A program made the translations under genes and the position numbers. Below, in pieces: positions 9,476-18,252 of a stretch of 64,000 nucleotides of DNA. The stretch spans positions 9,405 to 73,404 of the forward strand of contig CAWCUH010000020.1 of the NCBI GenBank assembly GCA_963798655.1, in the 5' to 3' direction. Within the stretch, counting starts at the first letter, position 1; every line of letters begins with the position of its first letter. The notes below the pieces were generated by a model. That model ran no database searches. It worked only from the letters and a program-made list of their open reading frames with translations, and was not told the DNA's origin. The DNA is from CAVSMC01 sp963798655 (lineage in GTDB: Bacteria > Pseudomonadota > Gammaproteobacteria > Burkholderiales > Casimicrobiaceae).

Positions 9476-9817
9476 TCAGCCGACGAGCAGATCGGCGACG
9501 CCGTAGACGCTCGCGAGCGCCATCAGCGGCGCCGGCACGTTCGAGAACGTGATCGGCTGCTGTTCGCTGCGCGCACGACGTTTCAGCGCGAGGAGCACGG
9601 CGACGGCGGTCGAATCGACGATGCGCACGCGATCGCAGTCGACGACGCCGGTGGTCGGCAGCGGCAGCGCGGCGGACGCGAGCAGGATGCCGGGCGCCGT
9701 CGACGTCGTCACCTCGCCCTGAAGCAGCCAGCGGGAGTTGTCGTCGGCGGCGACAAATCCGCTCGGCCCGTCGTCGGACTGCGCCGCTTCGCCGCGCGGC
9801 GCGCAGGCGACGCTCAT
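9476..9817 (-). CDS. mlaB: MlaB, STAS-domain subunit of the Mla phospholipid transporter
   Basis: This 113-aa STAS protein stabilises and activates the MlaFE ABC core in the inner membrane. It shows WLLQGEVTTSTAPGILLASA, the phosphorylatable-loop region CDRVRIVDSTAVAVLLALKRRA with the conserved D-S-T, and a terminal helix. ATG 9815-9817 overlaps the mlaC stop (ATGA). Alignment of the first 25 residues is weak, so the exact start rests on this coupling. It is the last gene of mlaFEDACB. Confidence 0.9.
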   Translation of the reverse strand: MSVACAPRGEAAQSDDGPSGFVAADDNSRWLLQGEVTTSTAPGILLASAALPLPTTGVVDCDRVRIVDSTAVAVLLALKRRARSEQQPITFSNVPAPLMALASVYGVADLLVG

Positions 9818-10452
9818 TTCGCGCCGCCGCCGTTCTTCGCCGCCAGCGTCCTGATGAGTCCGTCGATGCCGCCCGACTGCACCTGCGCATTGAACTCGTC
9901 GCGATAGTTCGTCACCAGCGAGACGCCGGCGACGATGATGTCGTACGCCTTCCACCCCTCGGGCGTCTTCTCCATCGCATAGTCGATCTGCACCGGTTGT
10001 CCGCTCTGGCGAACGACCTGCGTACGCACGGTGACTTCGCTCGCATTGGGCTCGGCGCGCAGCGGCTTGTAGTCGATCGACTCGTTGCGGTACTGCGACA
10101 ATGCACCCGAGTAAGTGCGCACGAGCAGCGCGCGAAACTCGTCGACGAGGCGCTTCTGCTGCTCGGGCGACGCGCTGCGCCAGTTGCGGCCCATTGCAAG
10201 CGCCGTCATCCGCATGAAGTCGAAGTGGGGCAGGAGCTTCGACTCGATCACTTCCTTGATCCGCTGCTCGTTGCCCGCCTGCACCAGCGGGTCGCCGCGC
10301 ACGATCTGCAGCACTTCCTGCGACACGCGCTTCACCAGTGCATCGGGCGCTTCCTGTGCCGCGGCGGTGCCGGACGCGACGACAGCCAGCACGGCGAGCA
10401 GCGGCAGCGCGACGGCCGCGAGCGTGCGGCGCCATTGCATTGCGAGCATCAT
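9814..10452 (-). CDS. mlaC: MlaC, periplasmic phospholipid-binding protein
   Basis: MlaC shuttles phospholipids between the outer-membrane MlaA complex and inner-membrane MlaFEDB. The 212-aa precursor begins with a signal peptide whose hydrophobic core is TLAAVALPLLAVLAVVASG, with likely cleavage after TAAAQ/A near residue 33. Conserved segments are HFDFMRMTALAMGRNWRSASPEQQKRLV, the YKPLRAEPNASEVTVRTQVV strands and YDIIVAGVSLVTNYRDEF. The start ATG overlaps the mlaA stop (ATGA); a tandem ATG follows. Confidence 0.95.
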   Translation of the reverse strand: MMLAMQWRRTLAAVALPLLAVLAVVASGTAAAQEAPDALVKRVSQEVLQIVRGDPLVQAGNEQRIKEVIESKLLPHFDFMRMTALAMGRNWRSASPEQQKRLVDEFRALLVRTYSGALSQYRNESIDYKPLRAEPNASEVTVRTQVVRQSGQPVQIDYAMEKTPEGWKAYDIIVAGVSLVTNYRDEFNAQVQSGGIDGLIRTLAAKNGGGAK

Positions 10453-11156
10453 TGTTCGTCTTCCTTCTTCGGCGGCTGCCCGTCGTACACCTGGTACTCG
10501 CGCCGCTGCAGATACGACCGGCGGATGAACACGTAGCGATCGAGCGCCGCCTTGTCGGCGAGATCCTCGAAGTCGAGGAGGCGCGCCTTGAGGTCGAGGC
10601 CGCCGATCGCGTAGACGATGTTTCGCGTGGCGACGTCCGGAATGTAGCCGGTGGGGCCGGCCGCGACGCGAATGAGCCAGCCGCTGCCGTCGCGCACCGT
10701 CGTCGGGCCGAAGAACGGGATGAACAGGTAGGGCCCCTGCGGCACGCCGTAGAAGCCCATCACCTGCCCGAAGTCCTCGTCGCCGCGCTCGATGCCGACC
10801 TGCGAGGCGACGTCGACGAGGCCGCCGAGCACCAGCGTGTTGACGGTGACGCGGCCGAAGTCGTTGCCGGCCTTTTCCCACTTGCCCTGCATCAGCCCCG
10901 CGACGCCGGAGAAGAAATCGTCAATGTTGTTGTAGAAGTTCGAGATCGCGAGCTGGACCGGCTTCGGCGTGTACTCGACGTACGTGCGCACCCATGGCCG
11001 CACCAGCTGCCGATCGAGCGTGTCGTGCACCCGGTACGCGACCCGGTTCGCAGGCTCGAAGGGATCGACCGGGTTCGGCACGGTCGCGCACGCGCCGCTC
11101 AGCAACGCGGCGGCCGCAACGATCGACACACGAACGCTTCGCGCGAGCACGTTCAT
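10449..11156 (-). CDS. mlaA: MlaA (VacJ), outer-membrane phospholipid-removal lipoprotein
   Basis: This 235-aa lipoprotein forms a ring in the outer membrane that removes misplaced phospholipids. The signal peptide ends at Cys23 (ALLSGAC), the expected lipidation site. The VacJ domain shows PVDPFEPANRVAYRVHDTLDR, ISNFYNNIDDFFSG, GFYGVPQGPYLFIPFFGPTTVRD and the Tyr-rich C-terminus. Its ATG overlaps mlaD's TGA (ATGA). In E. coli mlaA is unlinked to mlaFEDCB; here it is inside the operon, as is common in betaproteobacteria. Confidence 0.95.
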   Translation of the reverse strand: MNVLARSVRVSIVAAAALLSGACATVPNPVDPFEPANRVAYRVHDTLDRQLVRPWVRTYVEYTPKPVQLAISNFYNNIDDFFSGVAGLMQGKWEKAGNDFGRVTVNTLVLGGLVDVASQVGIERGDEDFGQVMGFYGVPQGPYLFIPFFGPTTVRDGSGWLIRVAAGPTGYIPDVATRNIVYAIGGLDLKARLLDFEDLADKAALDRYVFIRRSYLQRREYQVYDGQPPKKEDEQ

Positions 11157-11623
11157 TTCGTCTTTGCTCCTTCGCTCGCCTTGTCGAACAGGAACTGCCC
11201 GATCAGCTTCTCGAGCACGACGGCGGATTGCGTCTTCGTGATCATGCCGCCGTCGGCAAGCATCTTCGTATCGCCGCCGGCATCGAGGCCGACGTACACC
11301 TCGCCGAGCAGCCCCGACGTGAGGATCGACGCGATCGTGTCCGTGCTGAACTTCGCCGCCGGGTCGATGCGCATCTGCACGTTCGCCTGGTACGTCTGCG
11401 GGTCGAAGCGGATCGATTCGACGCGCCCGATCACCACGCCGGCGGCCTTCACCGGCGCGCGCAGCTTGAGCCCGCCGATGTTGTCGAACTTCGCCTCCAG
11501 CCGATAGCCCGGCGTCGTGGTCAACGTCGTGAGATTGCCGACGCGCAGCGCGAGGAAGACGACCGCCGCGATGCCGATCGTCACGAAGATGCCGACCCAC
11601 AGATCCAGCGTTCCGCGGCTCAC
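11153..11623 (-). CDS. mlaD: MlaD, MCE-domain lipid-transport protein
   Basis: This 156-aa protein has one N-terminal membrane helix (LWVGIFVTIGIAAVVFLAL) and one periplasmic MCE domain. The domain contains YRLEAKFDNIGGLKLRAPVKAAGVVIGRV, and MlaD hexamers form the lipid channel above MlaFE. The ILTSGLLGEVYVGLDAGG motif matches the central pore loop region. The start is GTG (11621-11623), overlapping the mlaE TGA as GTGA. Length is normal for a single-MCE MlaD. Confidence 0.95.
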   Translation of the reverse strand: MSRGTLDLWVGIFVTIGIAAVVFLALRVGNLTTLTTTPGYRLEAKFDNIGGLKLRAPVKAAGVVIGRVESIRFDPQTYQANVQMRIDPAAKFSTDTIASILTSGLLGEVYVGLDAGGDTKMLADGGMITKTQSAVVLEKLIGQFLFDKASEGAKTK

Positions 11624-12429
11624 CGTACTCCCCTGAACATGAAAACCGTCAGCACGAAATCCAGCGCGAGGATCGTGAGCGAGCTCGCGACGACGGTGCG
11701 CGTCGTCGCGCTCGAAACGCCCTCGGCGGTCGGCTTCGCGACGTAGCCTTCGAAGACCGCGATCAGGCTCACGGCGACGCCGAACACGACGCTCTTGATG
11801 ATGCCGTTGACGATGTCGTAGCGGAAATCCACGGCGGCGTGCATGTTGCCCCAGAACGCGCCGGTGTCGATGCCGATCAGGCGCACGCCGACGAGATACG
11901 CGCCGAATACGCCGAGCGTCGAGAACAGCGCCGCGAGCAGCGGCATCGACACGACGCCACCCCAGAAGCGCGGCGCGACGACGCGCGCGAGCGGATCGAC
12001 CGCCATCATCTCCATCGCCGCAAGCTGCTCGGTCGCCTTCATCAGCCCGATCTCGGCAGTGATGGCACTGCCGGCACGGCTCGCAAAGAGCAGACCGGCG
12101 ACCACGGGTCCCAGTTCCCGCACCAGCGACAATGCGACAAGGATGCCGAGCGACTCGTCGGCGCCATAGCGGTTCAGCACCTCGTAGCCCTGCAGCGCGA
12201 GCACCATGCCGACGAACAGGCCCGACACGAGGATGATCACCAGCGACAGCACCCCGGAAAAGTAGATCTCGCGCAGCGTCAGGTGAATCCGGCGGAACGC
12301 CGCCGGCGTGTTCTTGACGACGGCGCCGAAGAAGCGCGCGACGTAGCCCAGCCGCGACACCGCGTCGACGGTGAGCCCGCCGAGCCGGCGAACGGTGCGC
12401 ACGACGCCGTTTTGCGCAACGTCAGACAT
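11620..12429 (-). CDS. mlaE: MlaE, permease of the Mla ABC transporter
   Basis: This 269-aa MlaE/YrbE family permease is the membrane core of the retrograde phospholipid transporter. It has an amphipathic N-terminus and about five membrane spans. Conserved stretches are SLVIILVSGLFVGMVLALQGYEVL, LVRELGPVVAGLLFASRAGSAITAEIGLMK, TEQLAAMEMMAVDPLARVVAPRFW and DIVNGIIKSVVFGVAVSLIA. ATG at 12427-12429 lies 8 nt inside mlaF's 3' end. Confidence 0.96.
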   Translation of the reverse strand: MSDVAQNGVVRTVRRLGGLTVDAVSRLGYVARFFGAVVKNTPAAFRRIHLTLREIYFSGVLSLVIILVSGLFVGMVLALQGYEVLNRYGADESLGILVALSLVRELGPVVAGLLFASRAGSAITAEIGLMKATEQLAAMEMMAVDPLARVVAPRFWGGVVSMPLLAALFSTLGVFGAYLVGVRLIGIDTGAFWGNMHAAVDFRYDIVNGIIKSVVFGVAVSLIAVFEGYVAKPTAEGVSSATTRTVVASSLTILALDFVLTVFMFRGVR

Positions 12430-13261
12430 CGGCGAACAGCTGGTCGCGGATGTCGCGCGCCGGGTAATGGAACGGCACCGGCCCGTCCGGCCGGCCGTCG
12501 ACGAACTGGCGCACGAACGGATCGGTCGACGCGCGGATCTGCTCCGAGGTGCCCTGCGCGACGATGCGGCCTTCGGACATGAAGTACAGGTAATCGACGA
12601 TCTTCAGCGACTCGTAGACGTCGTGCGTGACGACGACCGACGTGATTCCGAGCGCGTCGTTCAGGTCGCGGATCAGCTGGCCGACGACGCCGAGCGAGAT
12701 CGGGTCGAGGCCGGCGAACGGCTCGTCGTAGAGCACGAGCATCGGGTCGAGCGCGATCGCGCGCGCGAGCGCGACGCGGCGCGCCATGCCGCCGGACAGC
12801 TCGGCCGGCATCAGCTGCGCGGCGCCGCGCAGCCCGACGGCGTGCAGCTTCATCAGCACGAGATCGCGGATCAGCTCTTCCGGCAGCTCGGTGTGCTCGC
12901 GCAGCGTGAACGCGACGTTCTCGAACACCGTCATGTCGGTGAACAGCGCGCCGAACTGGAACAGCGTGCCGATGCGACGGCGCAGATCGAACAGGCCTTC
13001 GCGATCGAGATCGGGAACCGAAACGCCGCACACCCGCACGCTGCCGTGCTGCGGGCGCAGCTGTCCGCCGATCAGGCGCAGCGTCGTCGTCTTCCCGCAG
13101 CCCGAGCCGCCGAGCAGCGCGACGACCTTGCCGGCGGCGATCGACAGGTCGATGCCCGACAGCACCGGGCGGCGCGGGTCGTAGCCGAACGACACGCCGG
13201 CCAGCTCGACAGCGGGCGCATCAGGCGCCGTGACGGCGCCGCGGGTGGCGAAGGCGGACAA
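12422..13261 (-). CDS. mlaF: MlaF, ATPase of the Mla phospholipid transporter
   Basis: This 279-aa ABC ATPase has Walker A GGSGCGKTT (residues 51-59), Q-loop FQFGALFTDMTVFENV (the Mla-type spelling), signature LSGGMARR, Walker B LVLYDEPFAGLDP and H-loop VVTHDVYES. It is the first gene of mlaFEDACB. The only upstream in-frame initiator seen is TTG (13259-13261), with no clear Shine-Dalgarno, so the true start may differ slightly. A TAGAAT -10-like box lies 30 nt upstream. Confidence 0.94.
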   Translation of the reverse strand: MSAFATRGAVTAPDAPAVELAGVSFGYDPRRPVLSGIDLSIAAGKVVALLGGSGCGKTTTLRLIGGQLRPQHGSVRVCGVSVPDLDREGLFDLRRRIGTLFQFGALFTDMTVFENVAFTLREHTELPEELIRDLVLMKLHAVGLRGAAQLMPAELSGGMARRVALARAIALDPMLVLYDEPFAGLDPISLGVVGQLIRDLNDALGITSVVVTHDVYESLKIVDYLYFMSEGRIVAQGTSEQIRASTDPFVRQFVDGRPDGPVPFHYPARDIRDQLFADV

Positions 13262-13290
13262 GGAAGGGACGGTCGGAAAACAAGCGGAGC

Positions 13291-13296
13291 ATTCTA
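13291..13296 (-). promoter_or_regulatory. Possible -10 box for the mla operon
   Basis: On the minus strand this reads TAGAAT in the 81-nt gap between mlaF and the antiporter gene. It is about 30 nt upstream of the mlaF start. No good -35 lies at 16-18 nt spacing, so it is only a candidate. Confidence 0.3.
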
Positions 13297-13315
13297 GCGC
13301 ATCGGTCCGTTCGAT

Positions 13316-13338
13316 GACCGCGCGTCGGCTGCGCGGTC
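13316..13338 (-). terminator. Hairpin just after the antiporter gene
   Basis: The arms GACCGCGC and GCGCGGTC form an 8-bp perfect stem around a 7-nt loop, 5 nt past the antiporter stop codon. No T-run follows on the minus strand, so it is either a weak terminator or only an RNA-stabilising hairpin. Confidence 0.35.
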
Positions 13339-13342
13339 GCGC

Positions 13343-15307
13343 TCAGCCGTCGAGCAGCTTCTGTTCCGCGACGGCGAGCGCTTCGGGCCGGCCGAGCAGC
13401 ACGACGGCGTCGCCCGGCTCGAATCGCCATTGCGCGTCCGGTCGCTGCGAGCGCATGCCGCGGCGGCGCACGCCGGTGACTTCCACCAAAGCGTTCATGT
13501 CGAGCTCGCCGAGCGTGCGCCCGGCCGCGAAAGCCCGATCGGGCAGCACGACCGAGTGCAGCCGCGGCTGCAGGTTCTCGGCGGCATCGGCCGCGTCGCT
13601 CGCGCCATGGAAGAAGCCGCGGAACAGGCTGTAGCGCTCCTCGCGTATGCGCCGGATCTGCTTCAGCACGCGATTGAGCGGCACGCCGAGCACGAGCAGC
13701 GAGTGCGTCGCGAGCATCAGGCTGCCCTCGAGCACTTCGGGAATTACCTCCGTCGCGCCGGCCGAATAGAGCGTCTCCATCTCGCTGTCGTCGAGCGTGC
13801 GCACGATCACCGGCAGGTCGGGCCGCGCCTGCTGGACGTGATGAAGGATGCGCAGCGCGACACCTGTGCTCGCGAAGGTGACGGCGAGCGCGCGCGCCTT
13901 GCCGAGACCGGCCGCCGCGAGCGCCTCGCGGCGACTCGCGTCGCCGTACACGACGCTCGCGCCGTCGGCCGCCGCTTCGCGCACGCGCTGGGGATCGTTG
14001 TCCAGAGCGATCCAGCCGATGTCCTCGCGCTCGAGCAGCCGCGCGAGGTTCTGTCCGCTGCGGCCGTAGCCGCAGATGATCACGTGCTCCTGGCGCGCCA
14101 TCGTCGTCGCCGCGATCCGCGTGAGCTGCGCGGCGCGAGCGAGCCAGTCGTTCGCCGTGAGCTTGCGCACGATCGCCTCGGAGAACTGGATCACGACCGG
14201 CGCCGCAAGCATCGACAGGATCATTGCGGCGAGCACCGATTGCGCGAGGGCCGGCGCGATCAGCCCGTACGGCACCGACAACGCGAGCATCACCAGCGCG
14301 AATTCGCCGGCCTGCGCGAGATAGAAGCCGGTGCGCAGCGCCACCGCGAGCGGCGAGCCGAACGCACGGGCGAGCGCGACGACGAGCGCGAGCTTCCCCG
14401 CGACCGGCACGACGAGCAGGAACAGCACCCAACCCGCGTTCGCGATCACCTGACGCAGCTCGAGCGCCATGCCGACGGTCACGAAGAAAAGCCCGAGCAG
14501 CACGTCGCGAAACGGCTTGATGTCCTCTTCGACCTGGTAGCGGTACTCCGTCTCGGCGATCAGCATGCCGGCGAGGAACGCGCCGAGCGCGAGCGAAAGG
14601 CCCGCTGCTTCGGTGAGCGCGGCAAGCCCGAGCGTCACCAGCAGCAGGTTCAGCATGAAGAGCTCGGGAGACCGCTGACGCGCGACGACATGGAACCACG
14701 CGCGCATCGGCTTCTGGCCGACGTAGAGGATCAGCGCCAGCGCGAGGAGCGCCTTCGCCGCCGCGACCAGCAGCTCGTTCGCCATCTCGCGGCCCGGGCC
14801 GGCAAGCGCCGGTATGACGATCAGGAAGGCGACGACGGCGAGATCCTGGAACAGCAGGATGCCGATCACGTCGCGGCCGTGGGGCGTCGCGAGCTCCATC
14901 CGCTCGGCGAGGAGCTTCGACACGATAGCCGTCGAGCTCATCGCGAGCGCCCCGCCGAGCACAAGACCCGTCTGCCACGGGAAGCCGAACAGCTGCAGCG
15001 CGACCAGTCCTGCGATCGTCGTGATCGCGACCTGCGCGAGCCCGAGGCCGAACACCGCGCGGCGCATCGCATGCAATTGCGCGAGACTGAACTCGAGCCC
15101 GATCGAGAACATCAGAAACACGATGCCGAACTCGGCGAGATAGCGCGTCGACGCGTCGTCCGGCACCCATGCGAGCGCATGCGGGCCGACGGCGACGCCG
15201 ACGATCAGGTACCCGAGGATAGGAGGAAGCCGAACGAGCCGGCACGCGACGACGACGACGACCGACGCCGCCAGCAGCACCAGGATCAGTTGCAATGCGT
15301 TCGGCAT
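13343..15307 (-). CDS. CPA2 monovalent cation:proton antiporter with RCK domain (KefB/YbaL type)
   Basis: This 654-aa protein has an N-terminal Na+/H+-exchanger domain of about 12 membrane spans (residues 1-390). It includes LPPILGYLIVGVAVGPHAL and the GIVFLMFSIGLEFSL and ALAMSSTAIVSKLLAE core motifs. A TrkA-N/RCK nucleotide-binding domain follows (HVIICGYGRSGQNLARLLE, about 410-530), then a TrkA-C domain at the C-terminus (about 570-650). Such proteins export K+ (or Na+) in exchange for protons under ligand control. It is divergent from kdsD with a 72-nt gap. KefB, KefC and YbaL cannot be separated by eye. Confidence 0.92.
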   Translation of the reverse strand: MPNALQLILVLLAASVVVVVACRLVRLPPILGYLIVGVAVGPHALAWVPDDASTRYLAEFGIVFLMFSIGLEFSLAQLHAMRRAVFGLGLAQVAITTIAGLVALQLFGFPWQTGLVLGGALAMSSTAIVSKLLAERMELATPHGRDVIGILLFQDLAVVAFLIVIPALAGPGREMANELLVAAAKALLALALILYVGQKPMRAWFHVVARQRSPELFMLNLLLVTLGLAALTEAAGLSLALGAFLAGMLIAETEYRYQVEEDIKPFRDVLLGLFFVTVGMALELRQVIANAGWVLFLLVVPVAGKLALVVALARAFGSPLAVALRTGFYLAQAGEFALVMLALSVPYGLIAPALAQSVLAAMILSMLAAPVVIQFSEAIVRKLTANDWLARAAQLTRIAATTMARQEHVIICGYGRSGQNLARLLEREDIGWIALDNDPQRVREAAADGASVVYGDASRREALAAAGLGKARALAVTFASTGVALRILHHVQQARPDLPVIVRTLDDSEMETLYSAGATEVIPEVLEGSLMLATHSLLVLGVPLNRVLKQIRRIREERYSLFRGFFHGASDAADAAENLQPRLHSVVLPDRAFAAGRTLGELDMNALVEVTGVRRRGMRSQRPDAQWRFEPGDAVVLLGRPEALAVAEQKLLDG

Positions 15308-15365
15308 CGACGCTCGTGCGCGGCCGTGAACGGCAACGCGTCGAATGTAGCATGGGCCGTCGCGC

Positions 15366-15371
15366 TATACT
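15366..15371 (+). promoter_or_regulatory. -10-like TATACT immediately before kdsD
   Basis: TATACT lies only 8 nt before the kdsD ATG, so initiation here would give a nearly leaderless message. No good -35 was found. It sits in the short divergent gap with the antiporter gene. Confidence 0.35.
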
Positions 15372-15379
15372 GCGCGGCG

Positions 15380-16411
15380 ATGGCCGCCACCGTTTCGAGC
15401 CGCGCTCGCGCAATTGCCTCCGCTGCGTCGCAGCCGCGCGTCGATGGCGCGCGCGCGCTCGAGCTCGCGCGCGAAGTGCTCGCAACCGAAGCGGCGGCGA
15501 TCCAGTCGATGTCGGCACGCATCGGCGATTCCTTCGTCGCGACCGTCGCGCTGCTGCTCGGATGCCGCGGCCGCGTCGTCGTATCCGGCATCGGCAAGTC
15601 GGGCCACGTCGCGCGCAAGCTCGCGGCGACGCTCGCATCGACCGGAACGCCGGCATTCTTCGTGCATCCGGCCGAAGCGTCGCACGGCGACCTCGGCATG
15701 ATCACTCCGGACGACGTCGTCGTCATGCTGTCGAACTCCGGCGAGACGGACGAGCTGGTGTCGCTCGCACCGCACGTGCGACGTCAGGGCGCGAAGATCG
15801 TCGCGCTCACCGGCAACGATCGCTCGGCGCTCGCGAAGAGCGCCGACGTGCATCTCGACGCCGCGGTGCACAGCGAAGCGTGCCCGCTCGGGCTCGCGCC
15901 GACGGCGAGCACCACCGCTGCGCTCGCGCTCGGCGACGCGCTCGCGATCGCGCTCCTCGACGCGCGCGGCTTTTCCGTGGACGACTTCGCGCGCTCGCAT
16001 CCGGGCGGCTCGCTCGGACGGCGATTGCTGACCACCGTGCGCGACGTGATGCGCAGCGCAGACGCGCTGCCGATCGTCGCCGCCGACGCGACGCTCGCGC
16101 AGGCGGTCGTCGAGATGAGCGGCAAGGGCATGGGGATGACGGCGATCGTCGGCGACGACGCGCGCCTCGCCGGCGTGTTCACCGACGGCGACCTTCGCCG
16201 CTGTCTGTCGAAGGTGCGCGACTTCGCCGCCGCGCGCGTCGCCGATCACATGACGAAGACGCCGCGCACGATTGCGCCGGATCGGCTCGCCGTCGACTGC
16301 GTCGAGCTGATGGAGCGCCCGCCGAAGGTGATGGCGCTGCTCGTCGTCGACGGCGAGCGCCTCGTCGGCGCATTGAACGTGCACGATCTGTTCATCGCGC
16401 GCGTCGTCTGA
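15380..16411 (+). CDS. kdsD: KdsD, D-arabinose 5-phosphate isomerase
   Basis: KdsD interconverts ribulose-5-P and arabinose-5-P, the first step to Kdo for LPS. The 343-aa protein has an N-terminal SIS domain (VVVSGIGKSGHVARKLAATL, FFVHPAEASHGDLGMI, MLSNSGETDEL) and two CBS domains. The CBS pair spans about residues 215-335, with VFTDGDLRRCLSK and ALNVHDLFIARVV. The SIS-CBS linker carries FARSHPGGSLGRRLL. The start ATG agrees with the short divergent spacer. Its stop overlaps kdsC (TGATG), so the two Kdo genes are coupled. Confidence 0.95.
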   Translation: MAATVSSRARAIASAASQPRVDGARALELAREVLATEAAAIQSMSARIGDSFVATVALLLGCRGRVVVSGIGKSGHVARKLAATLASTGTPAFFVHPAEASHGDLGMITPDDVVVMLSNSGETDELVSLAPHVRRQGAKIVALTGNDRSALAKSADVHLDAAVHSEACPLGLAPTASTTAALALGDALAIALLDARGFSVDDFARSHPGGSLGRRLLTTVRDVMRSADALPIVAADATLAQAVVEMSGKGMGMTAIVGDDARLAGVFTDGDLRRCLSKVRDFAAARVADHMTKTPRTIAPDRLAVDCVELMERPPKVMALLVVDGERLVGALNVHDLFIARVV

Positions 16412-16941
16412 TGACGCCCGACGAGCTCGCCGCGCGCGCGCGCGGCATCCGCCTTCTCACCTGCGACGTCGACGGCGTGCTCACCGACGGGCGCATCTAT
16501 CTCGGCGACGACGGCCGCGAGATGAAGGCGTTCTGCGCGCTCGACGGTGTCGGCCTGCGCATGCTCGCCGCAGCCGGCGTCACGATCGCCTGGATCACCG
16601 GCAGCAGCGCCCCGCTCGTCGCGTTGCGTGCACGATCGCTCGGCGTCGCTACCGTCGTGCAGGCAGCCGAGGACAAGCTCGCGCCGTGGGAAAAGCTGCG
16701 TGCGTCGCTCGACGTCGCGCCGTCGGCCTGCGCGCACATCGGCGACGACCTGCCCGACCTGCCGCTGCTCGAGCGCTGCGGGCTCGCGATCACCGTTCCG
16801 CACGCACCGGCCGCGTTGCTCGAGCGCGCGCATTACGTCACGCGCCGCGACGGCGGCTTCGGCGCCGTGCGCGAAGCCTGCGAGCTCGTCGTCGCCGCCA
16901 AGGCCGCGCAAGCCTCGCGCCGCGTCGATCTCGACCTGTGA
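16411..16941 (+). CDS. kdsC: KdsC, 3-deoxy-D-manno-octulosonate 8-phosphate phosphatase
   Basis: This 176-aa HAD phosphatase (C0 type, no cap) releases Kdo from Kdo-8-P. Motif I is CDVDGVLTDG (Asp19 nucleophile, Asp21), motif II is AWITGSSAP, the motif III Lys lies in AAEDKLAPWEKL, and motif IV is HIGDDLPDLPLLE. Its ATG overlaps kdsD's TGA. lptC follows after 10 nt. Kdo synthesis and LPS export genes thus form one operon. Confidence 0.95.
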   Translation: MTPDELAARARGIRLLTCDVDGVLTDGRIYLGDDGREMKAFCALDGVGLRMLAAAGVTIAWITGSSAPLVALRARSLGVATVVQAAEDKLAPWEKLRASLDVAPSACAHIGDDLPDLPLLERCGLAITVPHAPAALLERAHYVTRRDGGFGAVREACELVVAAKAAQASRRVDLDL

Positions 16942-16951
16942 GCGGCACGCG

Positions 16952-17584
16952 ATGAGCCGCGGCCAGCAGTTCCTCGACCGGCTCGTCGCGTGGGCGCCCG
17001 TGCTGCTGCTCGCGGGCCTCGCCGCGCTCACGTACTGGCTCGACGCGCAGGTGCAGGCGCCGGCGCAGCGCGCCGACGCGTCGAAGCGTCACGCGGCGGA
17101 CATCTTCATCGACAACTTCCGCGCGGAAAGCTACGACGTCGACGGCCGCCTGCGCGAAGCGATCGGCGCGCGCCGCGCACAGCACTACGCCGACGACGGC
17201 ACGATCGACTTCGTTGCGCCGACGATCACGCTGACCGACCCGGAGCAGCCGCGGATCGTCGTGAGCGCCGATACCGGCTCGCTTTCGTCCGATCGCGACA
17301 GGGTGAACCTCAAAGGCAACGTGCACGCGACGCGAGAGGGCGACGCGGGCGCGGGCAACGACACGCAGGCGCGCGGCCCGATCAGCGTCGTAACCGATAC
17401 GCTGCAGGTCGTGCCGAAGAAGGGGCTCGCGTCGACCGATGCCCCGGTGACGATCGAGGAGCCGCGTGGAATAATTCACGCTACGGGCATGGAGCTCGAC
17501 AACCACGCGCACACGCTGAAGCTCAAGTCGGCCGTGCGCGGAACGCTGCAGCCGCAGACCCTCGAAAGTCTCCCCGGGCAATGA
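16952..17584 (+). CDS. lptC: LptC, inner-membrane LPS export protein
   Basis: LptC is a bitopic protein bridging LptB2FG to periplasmic LptA. This 210-aa product has one N-terminal helix (WAPVLLLAGLAALTYWL) and a beta-jellyroll with VDGRLREAIGARRAQHYADDGTIDF and HATGMELDNHAHTLKLKSAVRGTL. The family is poorly conserved, so the call leans on size, topology and position between kdsC and lptA. The stop overlaps the lptA ATG (ATGA). Confidence 0.92.
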   Translation: MSRGQQFLDRLVAWAPVLLLAGLAALTYWLDAQVQAPAQRADASKRHAADIFIDNFRAESYDVDGRLREAIGARRAQHYADDGTIDFVAPTITLTDPEQPRIVVSADTGSLSSDRDRVNLKGNVHATREGDAGAGNDTQARGPISVVTDTLQVVPKKGLASTDAPVTIEEPRGIIHATGMELDNHAHTLKLKSAVRGTLQPQTLESLPGQ

Positions 17585-18216
17585 TCTTCTCAGCCTCGTC
17601 GTGCCGAATCGTCGCGATGGTCGCGATCGCCGCCAGTGCCGCGCTCGCCGGGCCTGCGCGCGCCGAACAGTCGGACCGCGAGAAACCGATCAACTATTCC
17701 GCCGACACCGGCGACGTCAACTACCAGACGAAGGTGGGCGCGCTCAAGGGCAACGTGGTGATCACGCAGGGCACGATGACGATCCACGCCGATCGCATCG
17801 ACTTCAAGCAGAATCCCGACAACTCGGTGTCGGCCGTCGCCCACGGAAATCCCGTGACGTTCCGCCAGAAGCAGGACGGCAAGGACGAGTACTTCGAAGG
17901 CTACGCACAGCGCGCCGAGTACGACGGCACGAAGCAGCTGCTCGAGCTCCACGACAACGCGCTGCTCAAGCGCGGGCAGGACGAGATCCGCAGCAATTAC
18001 ATCTCGTACAACGCAGGCACCGAGGAGTTCAAGGCCGAAGGACGTACCGCGAGCAAGTCCGCGCCGAACGCGGGCCCGGGCGCGCGCGTGCGCGGCGTGC
18101 TGCAACCGAAATCCGATGTGATCCCGAAGGCACCGGGCGAGAAGGCGAAAGGCGACGCCGGTGCGAGCGCGCCGCCGCTCAAGCCCGCCCGCGAGCTGCA
18201 GGCTCCGGCCCAATGA
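17581..18216 (+). CDS. lptA: LptA, periplasmic LPS-transport protein
   Basis: This 211-aa periplasmic protein forms the beta-jellyroll bridge that carries LPS to the outer membrane. A signal peptide (core IVAMVAIAASAALAG, cleavage near PARA/E, residue 28) precedes the OstA domain. That domain shows PINYSADTGDVNYQTKVGALKG, NVVITQGTMTIHADRI and a repeated EYDGTKQLLELHDNALLKRG element. The C-terminal 40 residues are low-complexity Pro/Ala/Lys. ATGA coupling to lptC sets the start. Confidence 0.94.
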   Translation: MIFSASSCRIVAMVAIAASAALAGPARAEQSDREKPINYSADTGDVNYQTKVGALKGNVVITQGTMTIHADRIDFKQNPDNSVSAVAHGNPVTFRQKQDGKDEYFEGYAQRAEYDGTKQLLELHDNALLKRGQDEIRSNYISYNAGTEEFKAEGRTASKSAPNAGPGARVRGVLQPKSDVIPKAPGEKAKGDAGASAPPLKPARELQAPAQ

Positions 18217-18252
18217 GGCGATGAAATCGTCGCGGTGGTGCGGACGGGGCCG

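Noticed and set aside
13430..16411. A 993-codon plus-strand open frame antisense to the antiporter gene
   Set aside because: Its first two thirds are Arg/His/Glu-rich shadow sequence with no domain; only the last 343 codons (KdsD) are real. Long antisense frames are expected at this GC content.
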